This document shows, one piece after another, positions 5,596-5,729 of a stretch of 5,729 nucleotides of DNA. Under the pieces are notes generated by a model, which saw only the letters and a program-made list of their open reading frames with translations, was not told where the DNA came from and did not search any database. Each line of letters begins with the position of its first letter. The stretch's first letter is position 1. Location of the stretch: contig JBFMFC010000111.1 of the NCBI GenBank assembly GCA_040752195.1, positions 1 through 5,729 of the forward strand, written 5' to 3'. This stretch comes from DSNY01 sp040752195. GTDB lineage: Bacteria; Pseudomonadota; Gammaproteobacteria; Burkholderiales; Burkholderiaceae_F. Both the position numbers and the translations under genes were made by a program.

Positions 5596-5729
5596 ATGGC
5601 AGGTAAAGCAAAGGCGCCGGCGAAAAAAGCCGTCAGATCGCCGGCCAAGAAAACGACGAAGCCGGCGGTCAAGCACGCGAAGGTGCCGGCGAAGAAGGCG
5701 GCGAAGGCCGCACCCGCGCGCAAGCCGGC
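5596..5729 (+). CDS. N-terminus of a Lys/Ala/Pro-rich basic protein (DksA-like tail or histone H1-like), cut by window end
   Basis: An open frame begins with ATG at 5596 (weak ribosome binding site GGGGT about eight bases upstream) and runs off the window after 44 codons. Of these, 13 are Lys, 2 Arg, 14 Ala and 6 Pro, with no Asp or Glu. The unit PAKK occurs three times (residues 8-11, 16-19, 31-34). Such a disordered, positively charged segment is typical of the N-terminal extension on some betaproteobacterial DksA proteins and of small histone H1-like DNA-binding proteins. A dksA gene beside a COG0523 GTPase is a known arrangement in this group, so I lean to DksA, but the conserved DksA coiled coil and zinc finger would lie outside the window. 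That the frame is translated is well supported by codon use and composition; the family is not. Confidence 0.6.
   Translation, partial: MAGKAKAPAKKAVRSPAKKTTKPAVKHAKVPAKKAAKAAPARKP

Noticed and set aside
4951..5676. 241-codon minus-strand frame with a Met/Val-rich stretch like a membrane segment
   Set aside because: The hydrophobic stretch is the reverse complement of the His codons (CAC/CAT read as GTG/ATG) in the GTPase His loop, so it is an artefact.

Overview
This window looks like a chromosomal housekeeping region of a GC-rich (about two-thirds G+C by eye) betaproteobacterium, most likely Burkholderiales. The evidence is gene order (lpxL-type acyltransferase, dapF, DUF484, xerC, then an RlmI-type methyltransferase and a COG0523/CobW GTPase) and the protein sequences. 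I cannot name a genus. There is no IS element, CRISPR array, rRNA or tRNA, and no obvious horizontally acquired island.

Layout: (1) bases 1-185 hold the last 60 codons of an LpxL/HtrB-type lipid A acyltransferase. (2) Bases 186-590 are a gap of about 405 bases. It contains a minus-strand 62-codon reading frame (238-426) with a strong ribosome binding site. Its second half is the last strands of a bacterial Ig-like domain, so it is probably the remnant of a larger surface-protein gene. The gap also holds a 16-bp perfect palindrome and a -10-like box placed so close to dapF that its mRNA may be leaderless. (3) Bases 591-4277 are a tightly packed operon, dapF, DUF484, xerC, rlmI. Every junction is a 4-base stop/start overlap (TTGA, ATGA, TTGA), so translational coupling is likely, and two of the four genes start with TTG. 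(4) Bases 4278-4464 are a short intergenic region with a weak candidate promoter, a small hairpin and a 23-codon reading frame with a good ribosome binding site. (5) Bases 4465-5547 encode a COG0523 GTPase with a Cys/His-rich metal-binding loop. (6) From 5596 to the window edge is the start of a very basic Lys/Ala/Pro-rich protein, by context perhaps the N-terminal tail of a DksA-family regulator, or else a histone H1-like protein.

The operon joins the last epimerase step of the diaminopimelate/lysine route (DapF), an uncharacterised DUF484 protein, chromosome dimer resolution (XerC) and 23S rRNA m5C methylation (RlmI). The dapF-DUF484-xerC order matches dapF-yigA-xerC of enterobacteria; here rlmI takes the fourth place. 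The downstream GTPase probably acts in zinc or other metal allocation. The region is mostly conventional. The least explained parts are the Ig-tail remnant, the short ORF ahead of the GTPase, and the start signals of dapF.
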